This document shows, in pieces, positions 24,927 to 25,815 of a DNA stretch of 25,815 nt (the stretch's first letter is position 1; each line of letters opens with the position of its first letter). The stretch covers positions 1 to 25,815 of the forward strand of contig CAVEVQ010000030.1 in the NCBI GenBank assembly GCA_963619325.1, written 5' to 3'. The notes under the pieces are model-generated. The model was given only the letters and a program-made list of their open reading frames with translations. It was not told the origin of the DNA and made no database searches. The position numbers and the translations under genes were made by a program. The DNA is from UBA1181 sp963619325 (lineage in GTDB: Bacteria > Bacteroidota > Bacteroidia > Bacteroidales > Paludibacteraceae).

Positions 24927-25310
24927 ATGATGAGAAAAATTTCAATCATCATCGCAGCGTTGGCGTTTACCCTTACCTCCTGCGAGAAACAACTCGTATC
25001 AGACACAATCTTGGATGTTACACCCTACCCATTGGACTACGAACTTACCGAGGGAACAATTTACCACGACAAGTCTCTCCCCTACGACTCATACCAATGG
25101 CAATACGCCGTCGTCCCTGTTGGATACAACCTTGCGTCAGTAGAAATCCAATACGAAAAACTATGCTGATTTTGCGGCTTGCGGTTATTATTGAATATTT
25201 CAGACATTGAATTTTTTTTTTTGAATAATAAGAATAATAGACCTAATGGCGTTAAAGACTCTGACACAAGTAACTTATTAAATTTTTACAGAGAAATATG
25301 GAAAGAATAA
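24927..25310 (+). pseudogene. Small lipoprotein gene interrupted by two compensating frameshifts
   Basis: The intact part encodes 80 residues, with lipobox L-T-S-C (Cys19) and a mature part including SLPYDSYQWQYAVVPVGYNL, and stops at TGA 25167-25169. The protein appears to have once continued. Removing one A from the AAAAA at 25156-25160 gives ENYADFAACGYY in the shifted frame. Adding one T near 25190-25192 then restores the first frame, which stays open from NISDIEF through NNKNNRPNGVKDSDTSN to TAA at 25308-25310. That stop overlaps the next gene's ATG as TAATG, as expected for coupled genes. The reconstructed protein would have about 127 residues. Both changes are in homopolymers, so assembly error is a serious alternative to real decay. 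Family unknown. Confidence 0.6.
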
Positions 25311-25732
25311 TGAAAATAACATATTGTCTATTCATAATCGTCCCCACTTTCTTCGCCAGTTGCTCCGAGTGCGAAGACTGCAACCCAACAACGTGGAACG
25401 AAGAGTATCATATAGCAAACAGTACAGACAAAAAAGTGCGTCTTATAGAGACTGAAGGACATTCTCATATTATCAATCCTCTTGATAGTTTAATCATTAA
25501 AATTGATAATATTACAGGTTTCCAATATATGGGGCATAAACCATTCGAATCTTTGTCTTCTATTACTTTTAATGATTCTATATCAAACGATTTTTCAGAA
25601 TCCAACGAATTTGACTTGAATAATGGAAGAAATTTTGTTAAAATAGATTCAAATTCTGATTACAAAGTGTATCGTTACGAGATAACCATTGGTGATTACA
25701 ATTTTGCGTTAAAACAATCGCGGAAGGAGTGA
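25310..25732 (+). CDS. Small lipoprotein of unknown function
   Basis: A 140-residue protein. The start at 25310 gives MKITYCLFIIVPTFFASCSE with a lipobox (F-A-S-C, Cys18); the ATG at 25298 would add four residues and is less likely because 25310 forms a TAATG overlap with the reconstructed upstream gene. After Cys18 comes SECEDCNP with two further cysteines, then a beta-rich region (KKVRLIETEGHSHIINP, SDYKVYRYEITIGDYNFAL). It ends in a basic tail. I do not recognise the family. Codons are noticeably more AT-rich than in the genes upstream, which hints at an accessory origin. No terminator is seen after it. Confidence 0.7.
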   Translation: MKITYCLFIIVPTFFASCSECEDCNPTTWNEEYHIANSTDKKVRLIETEGHSHIINPLDSLIIKIDNITGFQYMGHKPFESLSSITFNDSISNDFSESNEFDLNNGRNFVKIDSNSDYKVYRYEITIGDYNFALKQSRKE

Positions 25733-25815
25733 AATTTTCTCTTATACGGAATCCATTTTTTATTATTGCTGTCCGCTAAAACTTTTTGAACCCGCAAAAG
25801 ATAGGGCTGGATTCC
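25733..25815. other. Right edge of the window, possible start of a repeated element
   Basis: No gene. GGAATCC (25748-25754) and GGATTCC (25809-25815) are a seven-base inverted pair enclosing TGTCCGCTAAAAC and GAACCCGCAAAAG. The latter stretch is reminiscent of the non-coding ends of insertion sequences in Bacteroidales, but the window stops before anything can be confirmed. Confidence 0.25.

Noticed and set aside
1..25815. CRISPR array, tRNA or rRNA genes
   Set aside because: No regularly spaced direct repeats and no cloverleaf or rRNA-like segments were found by eye.

Overview
The window comes from a member of the Bacteroidota, most likely order Bacteroidales. Evidence: promoter elements of the TAnnTTTG type lie in front of many genes, most starts lack a Shine-Dalgarno sequence, the translation insertase has the long Bacteroidota YidC layout, the ribosomal cluster is rpmB-rpmG-DUF4295, there is a DUF6242-type lipoprotein, and there are type IX secretion (T9SS) components. 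I cannot place the genus.

Layout. 86-7674 (+): a PBP4-type D-Ala-D-Ala carboxypeptidase, a structured 330-base leader, then a complete RND tripartite efflux operon (periplasmic adaptor, HAE1 pump, TolC-like outer membrane factor) ending in a strong terminator. 8177-11533 (+): yidC and, 3 bases later, a sodium:solute symporter. 11570-14891 (-): a small lipoprotein with its own promoter, and a compact MATE transporter / cytidylate kinase-like / uracil-DNA glycosylase operon. 14980-16275 (+): pncC (CinA C-terminal family), then a promoter, a long structured leader and the L28-L33-DUF4295 ribosomal operon. 16363-18613 (-): a PfkB sugar kinase behind a DUF6242-type beta-propeller lipoprotein. 18797-18977 holds what looks like a decayed methyltransferase fragment. 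19163-24546 (+): a three-gene surface module, namely a 1036-residue secreted protein with a C-terminal T9SS type B sorting domain, a PD40/OmpA peptidoglycan-binding protein and a PorP/SprF-family outer membrane protein. 24927-25732 (+): two small lipoprotein genes, the first apparently broken by two compensating frameshifts.

How the genes work together. The adaptor, pump and outer membrane factor form one efflux machine. The secreted protein, OmpA protein and PorP/SprF protein resemble the SprB-OmpA-SprF arrangement of gliding bacteria: PorP/SprF helps display the type B cargo and the OmpA protein anchors it to peptidoglycan. rpmB, rpmG and the DUF4295 gene make large-subunit proteins from one transcript.

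The observations most worth a second look are the leader of the efflux operon (a minimal ORF across a terminator plus repeated palindromes), the rpmB leader RNA, the methyltransferase remnant, the T9SS type B module, and the frameshifted lipoprotein whose reconstructed stop overlaps the next start as TAATG. No CRISPR array, tRNA, rRNA or complete mobile element was seen.
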